From positions 1 to 64,000 of the forward strand of contig NKIK01000009.1 in the NCBI GenBank assembly GCA_002256115.1: a stretch of 64,000 bases of DNA, in the 5' to 3' direction. The notes under the pieces were generated by a model, which worked only from the letters and a program-made list of their open reading frames with translations, did no database searches and had not been told where the DNA came from. Positions 9,105 through 17,287 of this stretch are shown here, piece by piece. Source of the DNA: Burkholderiales bacterium PBB3. Its GTDB lineage: Bacteria > Pseudomonadota > Gammaproteobacteria > Burkholderiales > Burkholderiaceae_C. The first letter of the stretch is position 1, and each line of letters begins with the position of its first letter. The translations under genes were made by a program, and so were the position numbers.

Positions 9105-9460
9105 GCGCGCCAAGTCATCGAGCATGGAGCGCAGGCTTTGCATACAGTCGGATTTATGGGGCGCGAAGCTTGCTTCAGTGACCCCCGGTTCAGGCGCCGG
9201 GGGCCATGCCGATACCGTCCTTCTGTTAGTCCGTGACACCATTTACTTGCCCGATATCAACAAACGCCTGTTGGCGGGCGACATGCTGGGCGAGGTGGCC
9301 ATCTTCTCGGACCATGCCACGCGCAGTACAACGGCCGTCTGCGAAGACGAATGCGAACTTTTGCGCATTAAGGGTGAAAAGGTGTTGGAGCTTTTTTATC
9401 AAGACAAGACAAATGATCGCATCCGGCCGCTTCCGGTTGGTGTATCAGCTGCAGTAGCTT
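9105..9460 (+). pseudogene. Remnant of a cyclic-nucleotide-binding (CAP_ED) domain protein
   Basis: An open frame reads TVLLLVRDTIYLPDINKRLL, then GDMLGEVAIFSDHATRSTTA, then CEDECELLRIKGEKVLELFYQ. This is the second half of a CAP_ED fold: the G-D-x-x-G-E-x-x-x-F turn, the R-(S/T)-x-(S/T)-A strand and the C-terminal helix of the domain. The first half is missing, and no complete start region or DNA-binding domain is present. After FYQ the frame loses similarity while the next frame gives GRFRLVYQLQ, which suggests a frameshift. It is best read as a decayed gene fragment, not a functional small protein. Confidence 0.6.
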
Positions 9461-9464
9461 GCCA

Positions 9465-9497
9465 CGGCTGATTTGGCTTTCAGTGCCAAATCAGCCG
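9465..9497. terminator. Strong hairpin, probable bidirectional terminator
   Basis: A 13-bp perfect stem CGGCTGATTTGGC / GCCAAATCAGCCG with a 7-nt loop TTTCAGT. It lies between the plus-strand remnant and the minus-strand DUF4198 gene. The right arm is also the outer end of interspersed-repeat copy 2, so the hairpin looks built from repeat sequence. There is no long U-run. Confidence 0.6.
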
Positions 9498-9544
9498 TTC
9501 AGGCCGTGGATAGTGCGGGAGCAGCTACTTTATTGATAGCAAAT
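9485..9544 (-). repeat. Interspersed repeat, copy 2 (reverse orientation)
   Basis: On the minus strand this reads ATTTGCTATC, an A-rich stretch, AGTAGCTGCTCCCGCACTA, then TCCACGGCCTGAACGGC and a TTTGGC end. It matches the family consensus along about 60 bp and lies 13 bp beyond the stop of the DUF4198 gene. Confidence 0.88.
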
Positions 9545-9557
9545 CTGTTTGCTGTAT

Positions 9558-10439
9558 CTATCTGGCAGTTGAGTGGAATGCCGCTGCACCGCGTGCAGCG
9601 GGGCGTTCTGGAATATGAAATGACAGATTGCCCCACAGGCTCTCCCAGTCCACGCCGTCCTCATCGGTCACCGGAATCATGTGTACCACGCTGATCATCC
9701 AATCACCCGCGTAGGGCAGATTGAACTCCACCTGTCCCTGTGCCGACGTGGTGGCCCGAATCGTCAGCAATTGGTCTTTGTGTTTGTGCCAAGCTTTGAC
9801 CAAGGCACCCACCAGGGGTTTTTTGTCAAACTCGATGCGTAGTGGCAGTGTTGCACCGGGTGCCTGCGTCAACGGGTTCCGCAGGGGAAGGATCTCCAGG
9901 CGCTGGCCCACCCGGGTGGCATAGGTTGCGTCCGTGGCTTGCCCGGCCCTTGATGGCGGACCGACCTGGACCAGGGTTTTGATGTGGCGGCGATAGCGTT
10001 CGCGGCCTGGTTGTTGGTCGGTTCCGGCCTTCTCCCTGAGCACTTTGATAAAGTCCAGGCCTTCATCATGCAGGTAGGCTTGAAATTTATGCGCGTCGAG
10101 CGTGATGTGTCGGGCCGTGCTGTCGTAGGCCAGTAGATGGGTGCCGGGTACTTCCAGCGCCAATGCGACTTCCGCCTCGGGGGCATCGGCTGGCAAAAAA
10201 GGGCGCAGGTCCTGCTGGGCTTGGGGCGTGATGTGGCGTAGGCCTTGAGTCGTCGCGATGGAAAAGCCAGCCGCTTCGCCCACAAAGAACTCACCCACTT
10301 CCAGCCTGAGATTCGCCGTAGCGCCCCTGGCCTGCGGCGAGGCGATGGGTTTGAACCAAAACTCGTGGGCCTGCAATGAGGGCGTGAGCCACAGCAGGCA
10401 AACCAGGAGCGCAATACGGACGAGAGATGGGGGGTGCAT
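9558..10439 (-). CDS. Periplasmic DUF4198 family protein
   Basis: A 293-residue exported protein. The N-terminus has a signal peptide (VRIALLVCLLWLTPSLQAHEFW), cleaved after QA, leaving a mature start HEFWFKP. The H-E-x-W/L start and the later repeated beta-rich sections (LRLEVGEFFVGE; PLRIEFDKKPLVGALVKAW; GDWMISVVHM) match DUF4198, a family of periplasmic proteins often linked to metal uptake or handling. The conserved N-terminal His after cleavage could be a metal ligand; that is inference. It lies downstream of a DUF4331 gene and a small lipoprotein on the same strand, separated from them by a hairpin terminator. Confidence 0.8.
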   Translation of the reverse strand: MHPPSLVRIALLVCLLWLTPSLQAHEFWFKPIASPQARGATANLRLEVGEFFVGEAAGFSIATTQGLRHITPQAQQDLRPFLPADAPEAEVALALEVPGTHLLAYDSTARHITLDAHKFQAYLHDEGLDFIKVLREKAGTDQQPGRERYRRHIKTLVQVGPPSRAGQATDATYATRVGQRLEILPLRNPLTQAPGATLPLRIEFDKKPLVGALVKAWHKHKDQLLTIRATTSAQGQVEFNLPYAGDWMISVVHMIPVTDEDGVDWESLWGNLSFHIPERPAARGAAAFHSTAR

Positions 10440-10450
10440 GGCTTGTCTAA

Positions 10451-10484
10451 GAAAAGAGAAAGGCCACCGCTAGGCGATGGCCTT
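10451..10484 (-). terminator. Intrinsic terminator between lipoprotein and DUF4198 gene
   Basis: On the minus strand an 11-bp stem AAGGCCATCGC / GCGGTGGCCTT (one G-T pair) with loop CTA is followed by TCTCTTTTCTT. It lies just 12 bp before the DUF4198 start, so DUF4198 expression would depend on readthrough or on a start site inside this short gap. Confidence 0.75.
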
Positions 10485-10505
10485 CCAGGGTCGAACTATG
10501 CAGGC

Positions 10506-10787
10506 TTACACGTCCGAGGGTTCAGCCGTGTCGTCGACTGCCAGTTTGGCTTCTCCAACCACCAGTGGATCAGTGGTTTCGCTGGTGGCCGTGAGTTGCG
10601 TCTTGGCAAAATCCACCAAACTCATTGCGCTTTGCTCTACCGTCGTTGGCAAGTCAGTCCCCATCACCAGTACCGGGCCAGGCATGGGGGTGGGTGTCGC
10701 TACATAGTCGGTGCCGCCACCGCACGCTGTCAATGCAAGCAGGGTGACCATGGCCAGTAGCGACCGGGTCTTCAGATTTTTAGTCAT
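10506..10787 (-). CDS. Small lipoprotein of unknown function
   Basis: A 93-residue predicted lipoprotein. The N-terminus MTKNLKTRSLLAMVTLLALTACGGG carries a positively charged n-region, a hydrophobic core and the lipobox LTAC, with lipidation expected at Cys22. The glycine run after the Cys and the Pro/Thr-rich linker (ATPTPMPGP) are common in outer-membrane lipoproteins of this family of bacteria. The rest is short, acidic and has no recognised domain. It starts 23 bp after the stop of the DUF4331 gene with an AGGAAT ribosome site, so the two are probably co-transcribed. A terminator follows. Confidence 0.75.
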   Translation of the reverse strand: MTKNLKTRSLLAMVTLLALTACGGGTDYVATPTPMPGPVLVMGTDLPTTVEQSAMSLVDFAKTQLTATSETTDPLVVGEAKLAVDDTAEPSDV

Positions 10788-10810
10788 ATTGAATTCCTAG
10801 TTGCGTGGGT

Positions 10811-12445
10811 TCAATAGCTGTCAGAGCCGGCATTGGGGGTGTTGAGGTAGGGGAAGCGTGTCAAGAAAGGCACGGTAGCCTGGTCAACCGCATCATGGAT
10901 GTTGGCCGAAGTGCCGCCTAGTGGCACGCTGGAAGGCTTGCACGCCGACGTCAACGATGGAACTCCAGGTACGCCATTCAGGGCCAAGGCATTGTTGTCG
11001 CCGTTAATCACACACAGGCCACCCAAAACGGCGACTAAGGCGATATCCACTACGTCGTCTTTAGGGCGACGGCCATTCGGGAATCCGGCCAAATCTTTGG
11101 CATTGGCCAGATTGGCAACACCACCTACGCGCAGCACTTCACCAGCCACACCCAGACGGTTTTGGTCGGCAAATTGAACCGGTGCAATGCCAGTGTTCAA
11201 GCGCAGCACTTCAGACGGAGTTGGCGTGGTCGGCTTGTTGACACCAGTGATGCCGGTCAAAAAGACCGTTGCCAAGTCGGTACGGGGCAGGTTGGTGGGG
11301 GCCAATGCCGTCGTGTTGCCAGACAACACCAAGCCCAGCAAGGCAGGCAGTGTCGGGTTGGTCACATAGGTCAGGAACTGGGTGTCGTCCTGCGGCTTGG
11401 AGGCATTGAACTTGTCCTTGTCAGGCAAGCCGATGACCAGCTCGTTGACCAGAGGGTTGCCCAAGCGCGAAACCTGCACCCATGCACCGCCAGCCTTTTC
11501 GCTGGTCTGGTGGCCCGATGCGGGCTTGCCATTGAGTAGCCGTGTTTGGCGCATGCTGGCCGTGGTCCAGCCACCTACCACGGGGTCGGTGCCAGCGGTC
11601 AGGCAATCCTTGTGCACTTCCAGTGCGATGGACGTTACATTGCTCTTCTGGATGTAATGCTTGCCGCCCATGCCGGCCGCGTCTTTGTTGGCAGGGTCCA
11701 GCAAGAATGCGGCGGGTGCGTTAACGAGGTCAAACACCGGGCCTAAATTGACAGCAAAACCTTCTTGGCGCTGCCCCACAAACACGTAGCCCGTGTCTTT
11801 GCCAGCAGGGCAACCCGGAATCTTCACCGCATGAACGTGTTTTTGGGCGTAAGACTCATAAGCAGCAGCATCACCCAATGTCTTGGTGCCGATGTAATCC
11901 ACCGGTTTTTCAAAAACTTTGGTGCTTCCATCGCTCTTGGTGATGGACTGGGACGCACCCTTGCGACGGTCACCCCGCACCACGGCAACCGAGTAGGTTT
12001 CATTCAAATTCAAATTGGGGTCCGTCAGCTTGCTGACGGCACCGGCTTGTATCAGGGGGATTGCAACACTGGCCGTGCCAATGGGCAGCGCGACGCTATT
12101 GAGTTTGTTGGTGAAACGGAACTGGAAGGTGATGTCTTCTTTGGCATCGCCGTTGTTATCCAAATGGATTTCATACAGCGCGTTCGGGTCCATAGAGAAA
12201 TAGTTGGGGCCACCGTAAGGGCCTTGCAGTGGCTGGTAGTTGGCGATCATGGTGACATAGTCACTGCGGCCCCCGGTGCCGGTGGCGCTTACGCCTTCGT
12301 AACTGCGAAACATGTAAAAGTCAGTGCCATCGACCTTGGGGCTGGTGGTGATGAAGGGCGCTTCACGGTGGCTGGATGCCATGGCCGCGCTGGCCGCTAC
12401 CAACAAAAAGCAAGCTTTTGCCACATGGCCAAATTTGAAATGCAT
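10811..12445 (-). CDS. Exported DUF4331 family protein
   Basis: A 544-residue secreted protein with a signal peptide (ACFLLVAASAAMASSHREAP). The mature N-terminus SSHREAPFITTSPKVDGTDFYMFRSYE is the hallmark of DUF4331. Further family blocks are visible: YVTMIANYQPLQGPYGGPNYFSMDPNALYEI-type text (residues about 62-95, given here only in part) and a C-terminal section listing RPKDDVVDIALVAVLGG. The family has no proven role; members are periplasmic or surface proteins that often occur with small lipoproteins and sigma-factor operons. A good ribosome site, AGGAG, precedes the ATG. It heads the group with the small lipoprotein and possibly DUF4198. Confidence 0.9.
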   Translation of the reverse strand: MHFKFGHVAKACFLLVAASAAMASSHREAPFITTSPKVDGTDFYMFRSYEGVSATGTGGRSDYVTMIANYQPLQGPYGGPNYFSMDPNALYEIHLDNNGDAKEDITFQFRFTNKLNSVALPIGTASVAIPLIQAGAVSKLTDPNLNLNETYSVAVVRGDRRKGASQSITKSDGSTKVFEKPVDYIGTKTLGDAAAYESYAQKHVHAVKIPGCPAGKDTGYVFVGQRQEGFAVNLGPVFDLVNAPAAFLLDPANKDAAGMGGKHYIQKSNVTSIALEVHKDCLTAGTDPVVGGWTTASMRQTRLLNGKPASGHQTSEKAGGAWVQVSRLGNPLVNELVIGLPDKDKFNASKPQDDTQFLTYVTNPTLPALLGLVLSGNTTALAPTNLPRTDLATVFLTGITGVNKPTTPTPSEVLRLNTGIAPVQFADQNRLGVAGEVLRVGGVANLANAKDLAGFPNGRRPKDDVVDIALVAVLGGLCVINGDNNALALNGVPGVPSLTSACKPSSVPLGGTSANIHDAVDQATVPFLTRFPYLNTPNAGSDSY

Positions 12446-12631
12446 ATCGGACTCCTAGTAATATTTAGACGGTGTAGGGGGCCAGTACATCAACGCGATG
12501 AACAGTACCTGCATGCAAATACGACCGAATTCAGCAAATGGATTCAACGGAATCGAAAATAATTGGATGGATGGGGAAAATTTCATAGACAAGTTGCGAG
12601 ACTTGTGATCGATTTCCGTATCGATAGGGCC

Positions 12632-12659
12632 AAAAAAAAGAGGCACAAATGTGCCTCTT
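12632..12659 (-). terminator. Intrinsic terminator of the RND efflux operon
   Basis: On the minus strand a 9-bp stem AAGAGGCAC / GTGCCTCTT with a 4-nt loop is followed directly by TTTTTT. It lies 65 bp beyond the stop of the RND permease gene and upstream of the DUF4331 gene, so it isolates the two units. The rest of the 12446-12723 gap holds the DUF4331 leader and repeat copy 3. Confidence 0.85.
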
Positions 12660-12662
12660 AGC

Positions 12663-12705
12663 TTATGGATAGTGCGGGAGCAGCTATAAAAATAATAGCT
12701 ACTTG
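12663..12705 (-). repeat. Interspersed repeat, copy 3 (short, reverse orientation)
   Basis: On the minus strand AAGTAGCTATTATTTTTATA runs into the core GCTGCTCCCGCACTATCCA and then TAAGC. The GGCCTAGGCGGC tail is missing, so this is a truncated copy that ends at the terminator. Confidence 0.8.
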
Positions 12706-12723
12706 CCGCGCCTCATCGTTCCA

Positions 12724-15700
12724 TCAGGTCATGCCTTTGATACTGGGGGTGCCCAGCATCACCTTGGGTTTGCGGCCGAACTTGTACTCGCCTCGCACCA
12801 GCTTCATCACGATGCGGAAGAAGAAGCGGACAAAGGTCAGCGTCAGCATCGCCTCGCCAAAGGTGATCAGGAAGGCGAACACGCCGTTCATGCGATCAGC
12901 CCGTGCGTTGAACTTGGCCACCATGCGGTCACGCGCAATTTCAATGCTGTCGTAGAACGTGGGCACGATCAGCAGTGTCAGTAGGGTGGAGGTGATAGTG
13001 CCGCCAATGATGGCAATCGCCAGGGGGCGGTAGAACTCGCCGCCTTCACCCAGGCCAATGGCCACCGGCATCATGCCGGCAATCAGCGCAAAGGTGGTCA
13101 TCAGAATCGGGCGCAGGCGCACACGACCGGCGTGCATCAGGGCCTCTTCGCGGTCTTCACCTTCACGCTCTTTGGCACGCGCTGCGTCCAGCAACAAAAT
13201 GGCGTTCTTGGCCACCAAGCCCATCAGCATGATGACGCCGATCATGCTCATCAGGTTGATGGTGCTGCGGGTAATCAGCAGCGCCAGCACCACACCAATC
13301 AAGCTCAACGGCAGCGACAGCATCACTGCCAGCGGCGCGGTAAACGAGCCAAACTGCATGACCAAGATCAGGTACATCAGGCCGATGCCAGACACCAGCG
13401 CGATCACCATTTGCGTAAACAACTCGTTCTGGTCTTGGCCTGCGCCGCCCAGTTCCAGGCCGTAGCCCGGTGGGTAGTCAAAGCTCTTGGCTAGCTTCAT
13501 GGCGTCGGCGGTTACTTCGCCGTTAGAGCGGCCCTGGGCGTTGGCAGATACGGTAATCGTGCGCTTGCCGTTGGAGTGCTCAATGCCGGAAGGCCCCTTG
13601 CCCATGGTCAATGTGGCGATTTGGTCCAGCGGCACCATTTGGTTGGTGCCAGCTACGGTGATGGGCAGGCGCTCAATGTTTTCCTTGCTCATGCGGTCAT
13701 CGGGGTGCAGGCGCACGGCCACATCGCGGGTTTCGCCGGTCGGGTCTACCCAATCACCCACCTCAATACCGGCAAAGGCTACGCGCAGGGCTTGGGCCGC
13801 ATCACCCGCCGATATACCCATGGAATTGGCCAAACCGCGGTTCAGTTCAATCTTCAGCTCTTTCTTGGGGTCTTGTTGCGACAGACCTACATCCACCGCG
13901 CCGGGCACTTCACGCAGTTTGTCCATATAGGCACTGGTGATTTCCAGCAGCTTGCGCGAATCCGGGCCGGTGAATTCAATCTGAATCGGCTTGCGTGCGC
14001 CGTTGTTCAGGTCGTCAAACACCACGTATTCCGCGCCCACCAGGGGCTGAATTTTTTCGCGCAGGTCTTTGGCCACTTCTTTGGCTGAACGCTCGCGGGT
14101 ATTGCGCTTGCCGATGTCCACATAAATGCGGCCACCATTGGCGTTGATGTTGCTGTTGGTCTCTTTGGTCTCAGGCAGCGTGCGGGCAATGTCCGCGGCG
14201 CGCTCCATCTTAAGGCGGGCGTATTCCACCGATGAAGACGGCGGCGTGCGCACTTCAATCATGATGTTGCCGGAGTCAGAGGCGGGCAGAAAGCTGGTGC
14301 CACCAAACTTGACTTGCAAGGCAATGGCCCCAACCAAACTGAGCAGCGCAATGATGCCCATCCAAGTGCGGTGGTGCAAAGCCCAGGCAATCACATTGCC
14401 GTAGCGGTCCGCCTGGTGATCAAACCAGTCGTTAAAGCGCCCCAGCACTTTGCTGATGCCCGTTTTGGGCGCACTGTGGTGGTCTGGTGGGTCACCCCAG
14501 AAGGCGGACAACATCGGGTCCAGCGTGAACGAGATCACCAGGCTCACCAGCACGGAGCAGGTCACGGTCAGCGCAAAGGGCCGGAACCATTCACCCGACA
14601 CGCCGGGCATAAACGCTACGGGGATAAACACCGCAATGATGGAGAAGGTGGTGGCGGCCACGGCCATGCCAATTTCAGCCGTGCCCTCAAGCGCCGCCGT
14701 GCGCCGGTCTGAGCCGCGCTGCATGTGGCGCACGATGTTTTCTCGCACCACAATGGCATCGTCAATCAGCACGCCGATGGCCAGTGACAGGCCCAGCAAG
14801 GTCATGAAGTTGAGCGTAAAGCCACACAGCCACACGGCAATGAAGGCGGCAATGACGGACGTGGGCAAGCTCAAAGCCGTAATCAGCGTGGAGCGCCACG
14901 AGTTCAGAAAGGCGTAGACCACGAAGATGGTGAGCACCGCGCCCAAGACCAAAGATTCGATCACGTTGTTCAAGCTGCGTTGGGCGTCTTTGCCGCCGTC
15001 ACGGGTGATTTCCAGCTTGGTGCCGGGCTCGTCTTTAGCCAGCTCATCATTCATCTCTTTGACTTTGTCGGCAATGGCCTTGGCCACCGACACCGTGCTG
15101 GCATCGCGGGAGCGGGTCACAAACATGCCGACATTCGGCTTGCCGCTGCGGATGCTGAAGCCGTTGACATCGGCAAAGCTGTCTTGGATGGTGGCCACCT
15201 GCGACAGGCGAACCACTTGGCCATTCACGCGTTTGACGACGATGTTTTCAAACTCTTGGGGCGATTCAATGCGCCCAACTAGGCGAATACTTTCTTCTTC
15301 CAGGTTGCCACGCACTTTGCCCACGGGGGCGTTGGTGTTTTGGGCGCGCAGGGCGTTGACCACTTCACCGGCAGATACGTTGTACTCGCGCAGCTTGTCC
15401 GCCCGCAGCAGTACCGACAGCTCGCGCTTCAGGGCACCGCTCACATTGACGTTGGCCACACCGGGAATGCCGCGCAGCCTGTCGGCCAGCACGTCTTCGG
15501 CCAGGCGCGAAATCTCGGCATGGCTTTGGCTGCTGCTAGACAGCGCCAGATTCATGATGGGCTGGGCCGAGGGGTCGTAGCGTTGCACGATGGGTTCGCG
15601 CATCTCGGTGGGCAGCTTGTAGCGCAGGCCGGAGATCACGTTACGCACCTCGTCCGAGGCCTCGATCATGTTTTTCTTGAACGAGAACTGGATATCAAAA

Positions 15701-15969
15701 CGCGCACCACCTTCAAAGGCGCTGGAGTAGACCTCGGTCGCGCCGGATACGGTCATCAGCGCTTTTTCCAGGCGGTTGACGATCTCGCGCTCGGCGGTGT
15801 CAGGTGATGCGCCAGGGTAGGTGAGTTGGACGTAAAGGCCCGGAATCTCCACATCGGGGTTTTGGTTCACCCGCAGCTTGCTCATGGCCAAGAGGCCCAT
15901 GGCCATCAGCGCCAGGATCAACACGATCGTGGGGATGGGGCGTTTGATACTGAAATCAGACAGGAACAT
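12724..15969 (-). CDS. RND multidrug efflux pump inner-membrane permease (AcrB/HAE1 type)
   Basis: A 1081-residue proton-driven transporter of the HAE1 family. It begins MFLSDFSIKRPIPTIVLILA, the usual first helix. The TM4 proton-relay aspartate pair is present in GVLIDDAIVVREN, and the second half contains the mirrored segment LMGLVAKNAILLLD. Two large periplasmic loops follow TM1 and TM7. The length is slightly above the usual 1030-1050 because of a C-terminal extension of about 40 residues. It forms a tripartite pump with the adaptor encoded 12 bp upstream. No outer-membrane channel gene or local repressor is present here, so a TolC-type channel must come from elsewhere. Confidence 0.95.
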   Translation of the reverse strand: MFLSDFSIKRPIPTIVLILALMAMGLLAMSKLRVNQNPDVEIPGLYVQLTYPGASPDTAEREIVNRLEKALMTVSGATEVYSSAFEGGARFDIQFSFKKNMIEASDEVRNVISGLRYKLPTEMREPIVQRYDPSAQPIMNLALSSSSQSHAEISRLAEDVLADRLRGIPGVANVNVSGALKRELSVLLRADKLREYNVSAGEVVNALRAQNTNAPVGKVRGNLEEESIRLVGRIESPQEFENIVVKRVNGQVVRLSQVATIQDSFADVNGFSIRSGKPNVGMFVTRSRDASTVSVAKAIADKVKEMNDELAKDEPGTKLEITRDGGKDAQRSLNNVIESLVLGAVLTIFVVYAFLNSWRSTLITALSLPTSVIAAFIAVWLCGFTLNFMTLLGLSLAIGVLIDDAIVVRENIVRHMQRGSDRRTAALEGTAEIGMAVAATTFSIIAVFIPVAFMPGVSGEWFRPFALTVTCSVLVSLVISFTLDPMLSAFWGDPPDHHSAPKTGISKVLGRFNDWFDHQADRYGNVIAWALHHRTWMGIIALLSLVGAIALQVKFGGTSFLPASDSGNIMIEVRTPPSSSVEYARLKMERAADIARTLPETKETNSNINANGGRIYVDIGKRNTRERSAKEVAKDLREKIQPLVGAEYVVFDDLNNGARKPIQIEFTGPDSRKLLEITSAYMDKLREVPGAVDVGLSQQDPKKELKIELNRGLANSMGISAGDAAQALRVAFAGIEVGDWVDPTGETRDVAVRLHPDDRMSKENIERLPITVAGTNQMVPLDQIATLTMGKGPSGIEHSNGKRTITVSANAQGRSNGEVTADAMKLAKSFDYPPGYGLELGGAGQDQNELFTQMVIALVSGIGLMYLILVMQFGSFTAPLAVMLSLPLSLIGVVLALLITRSTINLMSMIGVIMLMGLVAKNAILLLDAARAKEREGEDREEALMHAGRVRLRPILMTTFALIAGMMPVAIGLGEGGEFYRPLAIAIIGGTITSTLLTLLIVPTFYDSIEIARDRMVAKFNARADRMNGVFAFLITFGEAMLTLTFVRFFFRIVMKLVRGEYKFGRKPKVMLGTPSIKGMT

Positions 15970-15981
15970 GGTGGGGTGTCC

Positions 15982-17151
15982 TTAAGCGGCTTTGGCTGCA
16001 GATGCGGGGGCCGCTGGGGCGGGTGCGCCGGGCGTGGGTACAGCCGCTACTGGCTTGTTGGCCACCAGTTCGACAGCTTGGCCGACTTTGAAGCCGGAGC
16101 TGGGTCTGCGCACAATGATGTCGCCAGCGGCCAAGCCACTCTTGACTTCATAGTTGCCGGTGCGGGGGTCCCGCGCGCCCACGGTCAGTTCTACCAAATC
16201 CAGCTTATTGTCTTTTGCACGCCAGACGGTCACCTTGTCACCAGCGCGCATCAGCACGGTTTCGGGCAGGGCCAGCGCAGTCACCTGGCTGGATTCGACC
16301 ACGCCTTCGGCGTACAGGCCCGACACTTTGGGTTGGTTTTTATCGGCAAAGCTCACCAGTACTTCCACCTGGCGGGTCACCGCGTTGGCGCTGGGGTCCA
16401 GGCGGGTCACTTTGCCGCGGAACTCTTGTCCAGCGTAGCCGTTGATGCTGAAGCCCACCGCTTGGCCGACCTTGACGGTGCTGACCTTGTCAGACGACAC
16501 GCGGCCTTCAAAGCGCAGGCTGCTGGGGTCTAGCACCTTGAGCAGCTCTTTGCCTATCGATGCGGTGTCGCCTGCGGAGACCTTGCGGTCGCTCACCACG
16601 CCGTCAAACGGGGCGCGAATCAGCGTGCGCTGCAGTTGTTGGCTGGCTTGTGCAGAGCGCGCATTGGCGGCAGACAGCTCGCTTTGGGCGGCGTTGCGGC
16701 GCACTTCGGCTTCATCCAGGGCTTGCAAGGAGGTCATGCCCGATGCGCGCAGGGTCTTGAGGCGCTCTACATTGCGCTGGGCTTGGTCTACCGCCAGCGT
16801 AGCGTTGCGGGCCGCGTCTTGTGCAGAGTTCAGATTGTCGCGGATGGCGGTCTCGTCCAGACGCACCAGCACGTCACCACGGCGCACCACGTCGCCATTT
16901 TCTTTGAGCACCTGCAGCACCACGGCAGACACCTCCGCCCGCAGGTCGGCCTTGCGCTCCGGCTGGATAGAGCCGGTAATTACCGGGCCCGACGTCATGG
17001 CGCTGCCCTGGATGGTGAGGATGTCTTCTGGCGCGACCACCAGCTTGACGGGGGCCGCATCGGCCTCTTTTTTGTCGCCTTTGGCGGACGAATTGTTGCA
17101 GGCGGCCAGCGTGGTGGACAGTGCAATGACGAGAAGCAGGGGGCGCAGCAT
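15982..17151 (-). CDS. RND efflux periplasmic adaptor (membrane fusion protein)
   Basis: A 389-residue adaptor that links the RND permease to an outer-membrane channel. It has a lipoprotein-type signal peptide (LLLVIALSTTLAACNN, lipobox LAAC, Cys18). Next come a beta-barrel/lipoyl section (AEVSAVVLQVLKENGDVVRRGDVLVRLD), a helical hairpin (about residues 100-175, NLNSAQDAARNATLAVDQAQRNV and so on) and the second lipoyl half (IRAPFDGVVSDRKVSAGD). A C-terminal Ala/Pro-rich tail (PTPGAPAPAAPASAAKAA) is unusual but harmless in appearance. It is the first gene of a two-gene operon with the permease. Confidence 0.94.
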   Translation of the reverse strand: MLRPLLLVIALSTTLAACNNSSAKGDKKEADAAPVKLVVAPEDILTIQGSAMTSGPVITGSIQPERKADLRAEVSAVVLQVLKENGDVVRRGDVLVRLDETAIRDNLNSAQDAARNATLAVDQAQRNVERLKTLRASGMTSLQALDEAEVRRNAAQSELSAANARSAQASQQLQRTLIRAPFDGVVSDRKVSAGDTASIGKELLKVLDPSSLRFEGRVSSDKVSTVKVGQAVGFSINGYAGQEFRGKVTRLDPSANAVTRQVEVLVSFADKNQPKVSGLYAEGVVESSQVTALALPETVLMRAGDKVTVWRAKDNKLDLVELTVGARDPRTGNYEVKSGLAAGDIIVRRPSSGFKVGQAVELVANKPVAAVPTPGAPAPAAPASAAKAA

Positions 17152-17287
17152 CGTGGAGATCTCCAGGGGGAAAAGAGGGGGTCGGCGGATTATCGCGTGA
17201 CTGTAACCAGATAACCACTGCTGCGCACCCCCGGTGTGACCAAGCTACCCAAAACGCGATGACTGGTTGAAATCGGGGGCTGAGTTG

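Noticed and set aside
9181-9206. CCCCCGG/CCGGGGG hairpin in the decayed CAP_ED gene as a terminator
   Set aside because: It lies inside the remnant frame and is not followed by a U-run.
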